Source: Cyclina sinensis (Eukaryota > Mollusca > Bivalvia > Venerida > Veneridae). Taken from it: a stretch of DNA of 64,000 nucleotides. Positions 1 through 14,600 of this stretch are shown piece after piece. The position numbers and the translations under genes are program-made. Positions within the stretch are counted from its first letter, which is position 1. Every line of letters starts with the position of its first letter. The stretch spans positions 2,666,001-2,730,000 of the forward strand of contig JAAONU010000123.1 in assembly GCA_012932295.1 (NCBI GenBank). Reading direction: 5' to 3'. The notes under the pieces were generated by a model. The model was not told the DNA's origin and ran no database searches. It was given only the letters and a program-made list of their open reading frames with translations.

Positions 1-1456
1 TGATTCATGGCATATTATAGCATTTCGTTTGATAGCCACATTTGTTTGTTAAGGCTGTATTGAGATCTACTGAATATACCTTTTCAATATTAACACAACA
101 CCAATTACCCGAACCACGGGACAAACCTTTAAATGAGGTAGAGCAAACACAAATAACAAGAGCTCCACTGACCGCAGGGAAATATACGCTTGAAGGAAGA
201 TACTGACACTGAATGACCCTTATCCGAAAGATGCATTATTCAAAAACATGCAAACCTAGAACACTAGACAAAATTTCTATAATTATCCTGAAAGGGGTTT
301 AGGAGATATTGAACAGATAGGAATTTTGTTTCTCAAATCTTTTACCTTAAACTTTGACATTGACCTTGAAGTGGTACTTTTGTAATGTTGTTTCAAAGAG
401 ACAAAGAATGTGGGTGCTGCAAGTCTTCTGAATGGACACGAAATAGCTAAAGGACCGGCGGACTGAGGAATAGGGGCATAACATGATATGTCCCTTTTTG
501 CGTATAACAATGAAAACAATAAAAATCAAGCGTTCTTGATTACGTTCAGAAAAACGGCTTTTGCCAATTAAGTACCGTCTAATCTTTAACGTTATTTTTG
601 TTAAAACTACGTATTTGAAAAATAAGTTGGATTGTTGTTTAAGGTTTTTTTAATGTTATGTTATCATAACGTAAATAGGCAAATTACATATAACGATCTT
701 CCCTTACATGTGGTAGTCCTAGACAATCGCTTCCAAACAAAAAAAAACACTTTGTCTATTTTAATGGTTCAGGTAAGATTCGGAAACTCTACGACTGGCG
801 CATAAAGCAATCTTATATCGGGTGTGAGAAATACTCAAATATTTCGATATGAAATACATTTCTAAAAGGGAGTTTAATTCTACATTGTTCCAAAGTGTAA
901 ATTGTTACACTGAGATTTTTGGAAGATAGGTTGACTTTACTAAGAATTTTAGAACACGACGGACGTACATTAACGACCATTTTATAAACTCGACCTTTGT
1001 GTATAAAACTGTCATCGCGCTGAAGGTAAGCAATCCTGGAACAGTATCAAATCTTTCTGATTTTAAATATCATTTACATATTATTACGTATTTAGTAATT
1101 AATTTTTAGTTTAAGAACTGTTAACAGTTTTATGTATATAAGGCCATTTGACCTGTTTTAGACATACCAGAAATAGGCTTTAGACCTCTTTTGCACCCAA
1201 CAACTTATCTATCTCATTAACTAACTCACTATTATAAAAATCACAGACTGTTACCATTTGACCACAAAGGAAAAATTTCCCAAAGTGATATCAATATTTA
1301 GAGTTAAGTAAGTATATATCTGTCACTGAAAGATTACGCAACAAGGAATTATCTAAAAAGCAAAATGGTTCCAGAAGTACAGAAACTACGATTGTATTAT
1401 GACTATATGAATTTAAAACACGTGCAAAATTGCACATCAAAAGTCATCTTATATAT
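1..1456. other. 3' flanking DNA without a recognised gene
   Basis: AT-rich sequence. Two overlapping short frames (60-78 codons, minus strand, 283-529) have no recognisable domain and ordinary non-coding composition. No RNA gene or mobile element was recognised. Confidence 0.6.
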
Positions 1457-1873
1457 AACAAAACTGTCTAGCTATGTTTTCAAATCAACTGCATTGCGTA
1501 TCAAAATAACAAAACTCTCTAGCTATGTTTCCAACTCAACTGCATTACGTATCAAAATAACAAAACTCTCTAGCTATGTTTCCAACTCAACTGCATTACG
1601 TATCAAAATAACAAAACTCTCTAGCTATGTTTCCAAAATCAACTGCATAGCGTATCAAAATAACAAAACTGTCTAGCTTTGTTTCCAACTCAACTGCATT
1701 ACGTATCAAAATGACAAAACTGTTTAGCTTTGTTTTCAAATCAACCGCATTACGTATCAAAATAACAAAACTGTCTAGCTTTGTTTCCAAATCAACCGCA
1801 TTACGTATCAAAATAACAAAACTGTCTAGCTATGTTTCCAAATCAACTGCATTACGTATCAAAATAACAAAAC
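1457..1873. repeat. 51-bp tandem array, about 8 copies
   Basis: The phrase AACAAAACTGTCTAGC recurs at 1457, 1508, 1559, 1610, 1662, (1713), 1764, 1815 and 1866, i.e. period 51 with one 52-bp step. Because 51 is 17 codons and the unit lacks stops in some frames, it yields open frames on both strands that look like repeat proteins but are by-products. Confidence 0.95.
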
Positions 1874-2539
1874 AAACATTCCTCGGTTATCTATAATTAC
1901 TAAATATTCCAACAACCTAACCTCTTTGTTCAGAGGTTTAAAGAAACGGTACTGCTACGTTTTCTTGTTATTTCGACATGGTTTCAAAAAAGACTTAGAA
2001 TCTACATAAGTGATCTTTTCATTGTCGTACAGTTTGAAATATTATTTTCTGGTTTAGTTTAATAAGTCATTTATTTAAAACTTCTTTCTGCAAGTAATAT
2101 TTCATGACCTACTCGACACATATTGTTCCCACATTTTTTGTGCAATTGCTCATTGTCATTTTATGTTAAGAATAACTATAGATAGAGATGTAGATAGTGT
2201 TGTTTTTTTTCAAGACCGCAAATAAAAAGAAGCGTTGTCATTTAATTTGTGTCTTCTATGTAAGTGTCTTCTGTATAGAAGACTGAACTATTATCGTTTC
2301 TTATATCAATTTAAGATGTTACTAATACCACAATTAAATGTATTGAGGCATATTCACACCGCGATTCGTTTGAAAAGGCATCATCATCACTTTTAGAAGC
2401 AGTTGTTTGGTCACTTAATGTTACACATGACAAAAAGACATCATAGTAATTCTATGCATTTGTAAGACAATCTCAATCTAGCACTATCAGATGCGATTAT
2501 GACAAAATAATACAAGAGACGTTATTGCTTCAAACCGAA
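1874..2539. other. 3' UTR / downstream region of the cadherin
   Basis: AT-rich, no gene or repeat recognised; the near part (above about 2070) is probably 3' UTR on the minus strand. Confidence 0.5.
2070..2075 (-). terminator. Possible polyadenylation signal of the cadherin
   Basis: AATAAA on the minus strand, about 465 nt after the stop codon. An ATTAAA variant lies nearer (2241-2246). Either could end the 3' UTR; neither can be chosen from sequence alone. Confidence 0.3.
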
Positions 2540-2637
2540 CTAAGGGTCCATGGTCAGTTTAACCTGTTGACCATTTGGCGTGTTGACCCAACGTCGCTCA
2601 TTTGTTTTGGTGTTGTATTCGTATAGTCTTCCAGTGG
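2540..2637 (-). CDS. Cadherin exon 45: C-terminus and stop
   Basis: Residues 5563-5594 then TAG. TGRLYEYNTKTNERRW and a terminal LTMDP. The GRLYEYN..T.....W spacing recalls the second half of a WW domain, but two residues too long and with no first Trp, so a WW fold is doubtful. Acceptor CATTTTCAG|CC, phase 1. Confidence 0.9.
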
Positions 2638-5600
2638 CTGAAAATGTAATGTATTCAAAAATGAGAAAACAGTATGGATACGGTGAATATTATAAGACAT
2701 TTTAGTATATTGCCGCACTCTATTCGAATAGTAATTGTTCAATGTTCTTCGTGACGGATGACCCCTTAAAATATGGTTCTCTGTGTAAAAAAATCAGGCT
2801 ATTTCGTTTTGATCATTTCATCTTTACGAACAAACAAGCATTTCGTGTCTACTGTTATTTTACTTTCTTGTATATTTGATAAAAGAAAAGAAATTTTAAA
2901 CTTAAGTAAAATTTATACACGGAAAATATACAAAAACTATTCTAAAATTACTTTTTATTATTTCAAAAACCAAACTGAAGATTGTGATTTACACTGAAAA
3001 CTTCAAATTAACATTGCCATTTACAGATATATGTTCAAAAGGTTGAGCGTAAATATTTATATAGCACAACAAAGTTTACATTTCACCTGCCCTGTGAAAC
3101 AATATTTTTATATGCCTGATGTACTAACCCGGATCAATTGCCCGCCCATCAAATTCTCTGTTAATAACCATATAATTTGCAGTATCTGTGGGAAAATCTT
3201 GTTCGTTCTGGGCCGTGTTTTCAGGCCGTGGAGGTCTCGGTGCTGGAGGCCGTACTGGAGGTAAACGACGCGGTGCTTGAGAAACTTCTGTCGGAACGGG
3301 ACTACTTGAACGAAGCTTCTCCGGTTTCTTGAGCAATGTTGGACCACTCATATCAGGAGAAAATAGATTTATGTCCCTTGGTTTCTCTATAGATTTGTTT
3401 CCAACTTGAAACGGAACTTTCTTCGTCTGTAAAATACATTTATTTTTATTAGAAGAAAGGTAAACTAAAAGAACAATGTTTCTCAGTCTTCATCATGCAG
3501 CTTCTCAATGGTTTTGCTCAACAGTTCTTGAAACAAAAATGATATTAGATATCAGGTCAAGAATAGTATAAAATCATTATAAAGAGTTAGTATAAGGTTT
3601 CCAGCTGATTAAAAACAGATGTATTGTTTGAAATGAAACTATACTTGTGCTGTAACCGTTAAAGAACCAATAGGTTGACACTGTTACGTTGAAAGGAAAC
3701 AATATATTAACACTGCTCCCTTGAAAGGTAACAATATATTAACACTGTACCCTTAAAAGGTAACAATATATTAACACTGTTACCTTGAAAGGAAACAATA
3801 TATAAGCACTGTTACGTTGAAAGGAAACAATATATTAACACTGCTCCCTTGAAAGGTAACAATAAATTAACACTGTACCCTTAAAAGGAAACAATATATT
3901 AACACTGTTACCTTAAAAGGAAACAATATATAAGCACTGTTACGTTGAAAGGAAACAATATATTAACACTGTTACCTTGAAAGGAAACAATATATTAACA
4001 CTGTTACCTTGAAAGGAAACAATATATAAGCACTGTTACGTTGAAAGGAAACAATATATTAACACTGTTACCTTGAAAGGAAACAATATATTAACACTGT
4101 TACCTGGAAGGAAACAATATATTAACACTGTTACCTTGAAAGGAAATAATATATTAACACTGTTACCTTGAAAAGGGAACAATAAATTAACACTGTTATC
4201 TTGAAAGAAAACAATATATTAGCACTGTTACCTTGAAAGGAAACAACAGATTAACGCTGTTAGCTTGAAAGGAAATAGTATATTATCACTGTTACCTTAA
4301 AAGGAAACAATATATAAGCACTGTTACCTTGAAAGGAAACAACATATTAATACCGTTGCCTTGAAAAGAACCAATATATAAACACTGTTCCCTTAAAAGG
4401 AAACAATATATTAACACTGTTACCTGGAAGGAAACAATATATTTACACTGTTACCTTGAAAGGAAACAACATATTAATACCGTTGCCTTGAAAAGAACCA
4501 ATATATTAACACTGTTCCCTTGAAAGGAAACAATATATAAGCACTGTTACCTTGAAAGGAAACAACATATTAATACCGTTGCCTTGAAAAGAACCAATAT
4601 ATTAACACTGTTCCCTTGAAAGGAAACAATATATTAACACTGTTACCTTGAAAGGAAACAATATATTAACACTGTTACCTTAAAAGGAAACAATATATTA
4701 ACACTGTTACCTTGAAAGGAAACAATATATTAACACTGTTCCCTTGAAAGGAAATAACATATAAATACCGTTGCCTTGAAAAGAACCAATATATTAACAC
4801 TGTTCCCTTGAAAGGAAACAATATATTAACACTGTTCCCTTGAAAGGAAACAATATATTAACACTGTTACCTTGAAAGGAAACAATATATTAACACTGTT
4901 ACCTTGAAAGGAAACAATATATTAATACCGTTGCCTTGAAAAGAACCAATATATTAACACTGTTACCTTGAAAGGAAACAATATATTAACACTGTTACCT
5001 TGAAAGGAAACAATATATTAATACCGTTGCCTTGAAAGGAAACAATATATTAATACCGTTGCCTTGAAAGGAAACAATATATTAATACCGTTGCCTTGAA
5101 AGGAAACAATATATTAATACTGTTGCCTTGAAAGGAAACAATATATTAACACTTTTACATTGAATTGAAACAAAAGATTAATAATGTTAACACTTCTGCC
5201 TTAAATGGAAACAGATAAGTATATGAAATAGGAAAACTTACAGCAGACGGCATTGCTAACGCGACAACAGGCGGTGGAAGGTGATCTTTGTTATAACCTT
5301 TCGGTTCTTTCTCAGCTGAAAAAGAATCAAAACCAAAACTTTCAAAATGTCAAAATGCAAACGTAGACAACTTTAAAGATTACTGTTCTATGAACATGTT
5401 ATAATATTATAATAAAAGTTTTGCGTAGTACTTGGGATCTTTATGAAAGCAACAGTCCTACAGCTCTTGGTACAGTGTACAGTTGTAAAATATATAAAAC
5501 AATGAAACATCCAATTACAACAGGATGTAAATGTATCAATTTACAAGTATATTTGAAAAACCTTTAAAAAAAGTTTCAAGCTGAAATTTCTCCCTTTCAA

Positions 5601-8600
5601 ACAAAAAGGAAGCTTAAAAGATCAATAAGTACATTTGCAAAACAATAAAGAAGACGTTAAAGTATGAAAAACATTAGCGTTATAAAGTTCTTATATAAAA
5701 TATTACTGAAGAATCATAAACTCCCTAGTACACTCGTAAGTAACATGGCTAGTTTTCAAAAACTTCATTAAAATTCGACAACAGTTTACCATGTGTACGC
5801 TTTACGTGTCGCCTTGTTCGACTCTATTCTATAAAAACTATTTAGCTATTATTATCTCTATCGTCAACAATATAAACTTAATGTGAAGGAACTTTAAGCT
5901 ACATATTAATTAAATATAATCAAAGCGTCAATTTACAAATATCTTATTCTATATAACTAGAGACATGAAAACATGAAGACACACGAAACAACAAAACACA
6001 CAAGACAAATTAGACGAAAAAAAACTTGAAGGCTGCTGATACATGAATGGTCAAGTCTGGCTGCTTCCCACGTCTGTCATTTTTTTATAACAAGCACACA
6101 GCTAAAACATAAATTCTCACTTCACTAGGCTATTGCATGCAGTATACTGATTTCTTAAAGAAACTTCATGTTTTTGTTTCAAACCATTGTTATATAAAAT
6201 TCCTGACTAGCGCATAAGCTAGCAATAAGCTGAAAAAAAACTTACGAGAAACCATTCTCTGTCTCGACATATCTGAAAACATTGTGAGATCTTTTTATAT
6301 TTCCAAGTAAGTCAAAAGCATCATACCAAAGATGACAAAGAATGACTAAAATCTGAGACAGTGCATTCACCGTAAAAAAAGCATTAGTAGAATTAACAAG
6401 TACTTTGTACCATCACAAGAAACGATGACTCGTGCGTGAAATAAGACTGCCAGCCTACCCTCACTTTTATAGTTTTTTAACCAATGTCCAGTGGAATATG
6501 CCATCCTTGTCAGTTGGACGAGTCCATTTTCAATTAAAAGGGTTTTTGGTATAAATTTTGAATTTCGTTCTATTTAGGGCATTAATGGATGAAGTCTGAT
6601 CTTAACAACTTAAACACTTACGTGGGGGAGGGGGGGGGGGGACATAAAAATGTGTCTTTACTGGGTTTAGTTGATATGTTACCTAACATAAGCCTTTTTC
6701 CAAGTCAGTCTTTGGTGAATGTGACTTTTGACGCAGTATGTTTTAAAATCAAGTTGGGCCATCCTAACATCATGCTTAACTATCAAGAATAAAGAGGCTT
6801 AAGTTCAAATCTTTTTTTCAGTCTTTGTGCTCAAACAGTGCTGAGTCATTAATCAAGACCCGTTCTCGAAGTTAAGACCGCTGTGAGCTAGACAAGTAAA
6901 ACAGACATGTAAGTTGTCAACTAAACATGTACGATTCTATGTTTTCTTAAGTTACTGACTGGGGCTTTGTCTTTCGTTGAACTAAGGACTACCAGGCATT
7001 TGCTTAACAAAATATCCCCGCATTTTTCAAAGTGTGGGAAAAGGGTGGACACAACGAATTCATGTCAGGAAAATTCTTGAAAATTACCTTGAACACCTAT
7101 CTAATCAGGACAGGTTTAGTTTGAGGATAAGTTATTGATTGGACTCTTATAAAATTAAGTTCAGTTGATACAAAATAACATTTTGAACTTACTTGTAATC
7201 ATATTATTTCTATGATGATACTGATTTTTCGCCACCTTATCGCCTTCGTCGGTGTCGGCGACCTCTACACGATTTCTGTGTGCACCATAGCTATAAAACA
7301 GAAGCAGTAATTGTGAATCTGAGGTTATAGTTATTCAGCGCAATGCAAGATAACATGGGCTGTCCCTTTCTCCTCACAGTGATCTCCTCTTCTTTCTTCA
7401 GAAAAGATCTCTATGCTTAGCTGGCTTGCAGCTACTAGTATATGTATGTATCTTTTCCGAAGAACGAAGGAGAGATCACTGGGAGGAGAGTGAGTTTGGG
7501 ACTGTAGTGAATGTTCACTGGAGACTAATTCATGAACATTCGAAACAATGTAATGTACAAGAATTAACGCTAATGTAACTTAATGATTCTAAGAACTTAA
7601 AAATGAGTATTGAGCTGTTTAAAACGAATCACATAATTTACATTAGATACTTGTAATCAGCTTGAAAACATTTATTTTGAAAAATGTTCGCATAAGTAGC
7701 TAGTCTTGGAACAAAACTGATAAAATAAAACTTAATTTTAAAACTCTCAAACAAAATTAAACGCACACTGATATTCTCTGTAGATTATAACATACGGTAT
7801 TAGTTATATCATATGGTTTAGATCACAACAAATGATTTATATCTGGTATAGATGATATATGTATTTATACGACAGATACTATCTCTACAAATAATTAATT
7901 CCATTTAAACCTACCTGCAAGAGAAACAAGAAGTGTTCGATTCAATTAAAAATATAAAACAGGCCTACCTGTCTGGGTTTCTGAGCTTGTAGGCGGCGAA
8001 AACAGAGACGATCAAGATGAGGAGAAAAGCTGCGGCTGACAAAACAGATACGGTGACAATACCAGCCGTAGTTTTTATCCAAGGCTTCGATTCCTCCGAT
8101 TCATCGGGTACATACTTTTCCACTCGAGTTATGACGAAAGAACTCCATCCTATTCCTTTCATTTAAAAGTAAAGCCTACAGGTTTAGGGACAAGTGTCTG
8201 ACATAATCATCAGATATTTATGTTTTACAGAATGAAATTACCAGGTGAATATGTGATTATATAATTTATTTTACGTGCAATAACTTTTTCTCCGTAAAAT
8301 AATTAGCTACTTTGATGAACGGATATTGATAATGGCTTTAAATCATAATCAATTTAAAGCCATGAATCAAAACTATCAGTTTCAGCATGTTATCATATGT
8401 CGCGTTCTTTGCACTATTTTTCTATCATCATTTTTTGAAAAAAAAAAGAAAAAAATATTTTTAAAATAGTTTCATCACTATTACTCGAAGATAGGAATTT
8501 TCTCAAGTTTAGGTAATTCTTTCGACTAAATACCTTGATAAAGAATAAACTACATTCTGCCTACCTGTAATTACCCCGGCAGGAGTGCCAGCGTCATCTG

Positions 8601-11600
8601 CAGCAGTAACAGCATAAGCTTCGTCCATGGTTAGAAATTCTTTGTCTGTATCTATTTCAGATTCATCATCAGTCTCGTTATAATTCTTTATGACATACAC
8701 ACGCACAATGCAGGTTCTGCAAAGGTAATGAGTTGAAACAAATAATGAAATAATTGTACTTGATAATATGTGACTTTTGCGAAAATCACTCAGTTCTAAC
8801 GATCACAATACGATAATTATTTGATAATACAATTATTTAAGATAATGTAACTTCATAATTTATCAAAAGAAATGAATGTATCGACGGCAAAATAGAAGTC
8901 AGAGAAAAGCTTTTCACTTTAGCGTTGAGTTTCAAAATCAACTTAAAGCTTAAAATAAATTTTCTTGTAATGACAAATAAATACATGCAGCTTTGCATGT
9001 TCCATGTCTGTCACGTAACTCTCTTCATACCATTGTTTAGAACGGGACAATGTCAGGGAAATGACACTTTAGGACATAAAATATGGAAAAAAAATGTATG
9101 TATGATTCTGTAAACTTACGTTGAAGTTGGTTCTGCAACACACCATCTTTTTGCCTCTGCTTTAGGATAGGACTGTTGATAAACTGTCGTAAGTTGGTTT
9201 AGGAAGGTTGTCTCCATCCCAAGGTAAGTGCTTCTACTAATATTCATGTAGTAGTTGAGTATAACAGCTGAGGGATCGTATGTGTCTATTCTAATAGTTG
9301 CCCCTGTTACAGAGGTAAGCTGTGTACTTCCACCATCTGTTGCCTCAGCATACATCTTGTAACCGACTCCGGCTACAGCATTGGCTATCAAGAAAATATT
9401 GCCTGAAATAATATTTCAAAGGGTAAAAATCATTTTATCGTCATACCTGTATCTAAAATACTGTAGTAGCGCAACATTTAACGGGCCTAACTATAACAAG
9501 TATTGATGGTATCTGATTAATCTCATTTCTGTTACGAACCAGTACTTGTAACTGCATTCCGCACGAAATACATGAATAGTAAAGATGCATATAAGTTACT
9601 GAACAGATTTTCTAGATTAATTTGAAAAGAAAAAGGACAAATTGCTCTTTAAAAAAAGGACTGTTTCTTTTACACCAGCGCAGCAAAACTATAAAATTAT
9701 TTTGCATTATGTGTTAATATGACCTTACAATAACGAATGCTATAAAATATAAATCATATGTAAAGGTGCTTTTTGATAAATGATTACCAGTAGATGAATC
9801 CAGAGAAAACAGGTGCGGATTATTATTCAACGTCACAGAATACGTTAAAGCTGCATTAACTCCTTCGTCTAAATCGGAAGCTGTAATTGTAGTAACAGTG
9901 CCCTGACAGTCATCATTGTAAGCGATTTCAGAATTATAAAATGTCGGTGAAAATACTGGACTGTTATCATTTTCGTCTGCAACTGTTATTTCTACTGATG
10001 TTGTGAAAGACAGCGGCGGTGTTCCTTGATCAGTGGCCGTAAGGATAAAATTGAGACTTTGAAAAGTTTCTCTGTCTATTGGAGACTGAACATAGATAAG
10101 ATAATTTGAGGAATTGGCACCGATATAAATATCTACCGTAGTATCTGAGATTGTTAGTACAATGTCGTCATTTACTCCAGTATCTAGATCTGAGATGACC
10201 ACAGTGAGGATAGAAGTCCCAATCGGCTGATTTTCGGTTGTTGTAGCAGTGTATAATGTCTGACTGAACGACGGTATATTATCATTGAAGTCCGTAATTT
10301 CTATGGATACCGTAACAGTTGATGTTAACGTGTTTGTTCCACCGTCTAGCGCACGGACGACAAATTCGTAAATTGCTTGTGTTTCACGATCTAACGTTGC
10401 TGCGGTTTCAATTACACCAGAAGATGAGTCTAACGTGAAATGTGAACTGTCACCTTGTAATGTATATGCAATAACGTACGTCACCGCTCCATTCATGCCT
10501 GTATCAGCGTCAGTGGCATTAACTCTATTGACGTATGTGCTGACTGGAACATTTTCTAACACACTGAATGTATATGTTGTAATTGGATCGGGCTGGAATA
10601 TTGGGTAATTATCGTTGATATCACCAACAGTTACCGTAGCAGTTACTGTTGCACTTTGCGGCGTTATTCCGTTATCGACTATTGACACTTCTAAAAGATA
10701 CTCTTCTGTTCTTTCGCGATCTAAGGAGTTTGATATTTGAATAAGACCAGAACCAGAGTCAATATGAAAATCATTGTCGGTGTTGCCATTTGAAAATGTG
10801 AATGTCAAAACGCTATTTTCGTTCTCGTCATCATCAGTAACCGTCAAAGTGAAGACTATGGTGTTAACTGCTGTATCTTCAGTAATAGTTGTGTCATATG
10901 TGCCTAATACTATTGGTGCGTTGTCATTTTCGTCAGTTACCACTACAGTGTAGGAAGCCGTTCCCGTGTTTTGGGATGGAGAGCTGCCTTGATCTATAGC
11001 CAAAACAGTCAGCGTATAACTGGAAACAAAAACAGATGTCACATGACGATATCCTTTGATACACATACAGATAGATAAAACGATTGAACAAAGTAATAAT
11101 GATATTTTAAATGCGGAACGGACACAGAAAACAGGTCACTGCTGTTTCTCGCGACACAAGTTTCTAACTGGTTCGGCCTTGAAAATAAATTAGAGCTATC
11201 ACTGAATGTGATTGATAGCCCACGATACCGCCCTGTCAGAGGAGAAATGGAAATATAGAATGCGTCATCAACATCTACACTTATAGGTTCTCTTGCACAC
11301 CAAAGTTCTAATGTATACCCTTAGAGATATAGAAGAATCACAAGATTTTACAATGAGAGACCATAAAATCGCAGATCGCGCATTGGTGGCTATGAAAAAT
11401 AAGTAACGCATATCTTTACTTATTGGTAAACATGCACACTCAGTTAAAAATCATTAGTCCTAAACATGGAAGTTGTTCGCGTCACGAGATTATGCTATAA
11501 CCGTCTGTAAAACCGCAGAACTTTTAAAGCGACCGACTCACAGATGGGCCGACGATGAAAAAAGAAAATGTTTATATATCTTGAAATTCTTGCTGTAATT

Positions 11601-14600
11601 GTAAATATATATATTCTAAGTTACTGGTAAGGTGATCCCCCAAACACATCTGAACTGTACTCATCACAAAAGATTCATAAGGAATTGAATTTCTGCTAAA
11701 TATCTAAAGAAAATGTAAGCCTTCATTTTACATTTTACTTTTTTTACTTGCAAAATAAAAAAGTAGGGATAATAGGTTTTTTTATAAAAGTAGGGAAAAG
11801 TAGGAAAAGTACGGAGCAGTACAAAGCCTGCAGATGCAAAAACCTATAATCCTCGGATGTTAACACCAGTAGGGGACTCAAACGTTAAGCATGGTATCGT
11901 TTCACAAAAAAAATATTTTTTGATATAAGTCTTCGGAAAAATTACAAATCTCACAGGATGCTCACCTGGCAATGATTTCTCTGTCAAGCGCGTTTGTTAT
12001 CGTTATTGCACCACTTGCGCCATTTATGGCAAATTTCGGTGATGTCGGCGACAAGGAATAGACAATGACATTGTTATTGTTCGCACTTGAATCTGAATCC
12101 GTTGCCACTGCTGTAGCTATTGTTGTTCCAACAGCCGCTGTTTCCGAGACTGAAATAGCTACATTGTCGGCGCTGAAGTCCGGTGTATTATCATTCAAAT
12201 CAATGACTGTAATTCTAACTACAGAGGTAGAAGATAGCGGTGTTGTCCCCCCATCAACTGCTTGAACAACAAGATCATATGATGTTTGGGTTTCATAGTC
12301 GATAACTGCAGTTGTAGTGATAAGCCCAGAGGACCCATCAATGGCAAAAATAGCTGCCCCTGTTCCTGAAACAATGGAGTAAGTGACGGCACCATTTGTA
12401 CCTGAATCTGCGTCTGATGCTGCAACCGTAATAACAGATGTTGTTGTAGCAACATTTTCATCCAGGTTTGTAGAATATGTGTTTACTGTAAAAGTCGGTG
12501 TTTCATCATTTTCATCAGTCACATCGACAGTCAGTGTCATTGTCGCCGTTTGAGTGTCAGCTGTGTTTGGTTCTTCCGTATCCTGAACTTCTATTTCTAG
12601 TATATACTGATTATCTGTTTCATAATCTAAAGCACTGGCAACTCTCACGGTTCCATCAAATAAATCAACAGAAAATGCATTATTTGTATTTCCTGATGTC
12701 ATATAATACCGCAGTACAGCAAAATCTCCAGTGTCCGCATCAGATGCCGCAGCTAAATATATGCTATTTCCAATTGGTTCTGCTTCTGATAGTGTTACTG
12801 TATCTGTCGTTACGGAAAATGTTGGCGAATGTTCATTTACGGCGACCACCTGGATTGTGACGATTGTGAGAGCGCTTAAAACTGGCGATCCTTGATCTTG
12901 AACTTTTACTGTGAGAATGTACATCGATTGCGTATTTGCGTCGACATTTCCATCGAGAGTTATCCAACCAGTGGCAGTATTGATTCCAAAAGGATTTCCC
13001 GTGTTTCCGCTAGTTATAGAATACTGGAGACCGGCCGTTCCTGCCGTGCTGTCATCATCATCAGTGGCTGAAACCCTAATTATGTTAGCTCCAGATGCTG
13101 CATTTTCGTTTACAGTAACTGCGTAAGACGAAGGATTAATTTCCGGATAATTGTCATTTACATCATTTATCGTTACTACAAAGGTAACTTCCGCAGATCT
13201 TTCATCAACATCACCACTAAGCATGTCACTTGCCGTTACAGTAAGGGAGTAAGAAGCAGTGTTTTCCCTATCAAGCGGACCAGCTACGGTTATCCATCCG
13301 GATGATGGGTCAATAGAAAAATGGCCAGACGGATTTCCTGATTTAATTGCATATCGAATATCTCCATGCGTTGAGCCAGTGTCAGAATCTGTGGCAGATA
13401 TACGAACAACTTGATAACCTGCGTTTTCATCTTCATTTATTGCTGTATCATATGGCGTGCTCTGGAATACTGGTGCGTTTTCATTAACTGGATCTACGTA
13501 AACAATCATTGTTATTCTTGTGACCAAATTGTTTGTGCCTTGGTCGTCAACGTCAACAGATAATGTGTAGCTTGTCGTTGTTTCATAGTCAAGGTCAGTC
13601 TGTAACGTTAGAACTCCCGATCCGGAATTGATTTGAAATTTATTCTCACTATTGCCACTAACAATACTATAAAGAAGTGTGGGCGACTCAACAACATCAA
13701 GATCGGAACAGAGTGGTGTTATTAATGTTGTACCAGTTGGAGTACTCTCTGGGAATGTGACGGAATAAGTAGAAGAATCACAACTTGGGTAATTATCATT
13801 TTCATCAGAAATAGTGATAACTATACTTGTAGTAGCTGTTAGGGCGCTTGCAGTTCCGTCTGCCACTTCGACCGTGAGGCTGTATGATGTAGGCATTGCG
13901 TCATCTCTATCAATACTGTCCTGAGTTTGAATTATGCCACTTGACGTTCCAATTCTAAATCTTCCGTCTCCATTACCATCTGTTATACTAAATATGAATG
14001 TACTATCTGAGACATCAGCATCTGTAGCATTTAAATCATAAATTGTGCTACCAATCACAATATTTTCGTTTATTGTTACCGTGTAAGGTCCAGATGGATT
14101 AAAGGCTGGAGTGTTATCATTCACATCTGTTATAGTTACCCTAACAGTGACATCGCTACTAAATGTGCCATCGGATGCTTGCACGGTTAGATCATAGCTT
14201 GCTTGTGTTTCTATGTCTAAACCTGCATTTGTAGTAACGAGTCCTGTAGTAGAACCAATGCTGAATTCTATATGTCCAGATGTTATTGTATAGGACAGAG
14301 AGTTACCGACAGTGGAATCGCTATCAGAGCAAACTACTGTTACAACAGAAGTGCCAGTTGTAGCATCTTCGCTGACCGATCCCAGAAATAACGCAGCCGT
14401 GCACAAAGGTTCATTGTCATTTACATCGTTAACGGTAACAGACACGGTAGTAGAGCCTGTTTGAAGTGTTGCTTCTTTATCAATTGCATAAACAATTAAT
14501 GTGTAGACAGTCGTTGTTTCATAATCTAAGGAAGAGATAAGCTTCAGCTCTCCCGTAGTTCGATCAAGGGCAAATTTACCATCGTCGTTTCCACTGAATA

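Noticed and set aside
1365..1896. Plus and minus open frames (61-103 codons) with 17-residue repeats
   Set aside because: They are by-products of the 51-bp tandem array; open on both strands, no signal peptide or domain.
3129..3347. Alternative 79-codon minus frame over exon 44
   Set aside because: Out of phase with exons 43 and 45 and without the proline-rich and tyrosine motifs.
3674..5165. Regular 32-bp repeats, considered as CRISPR
   Set aside because: Units are contiguous with no unique spacers and lie in a eukaryotic intron.
12065..13126. Plus-strand frames of 66-120 codons opposite the cadherin exons
   Set aside because: Mirror frames of repetitive EC-coding sequence; the minus strand is fully explained by coding exon 36.
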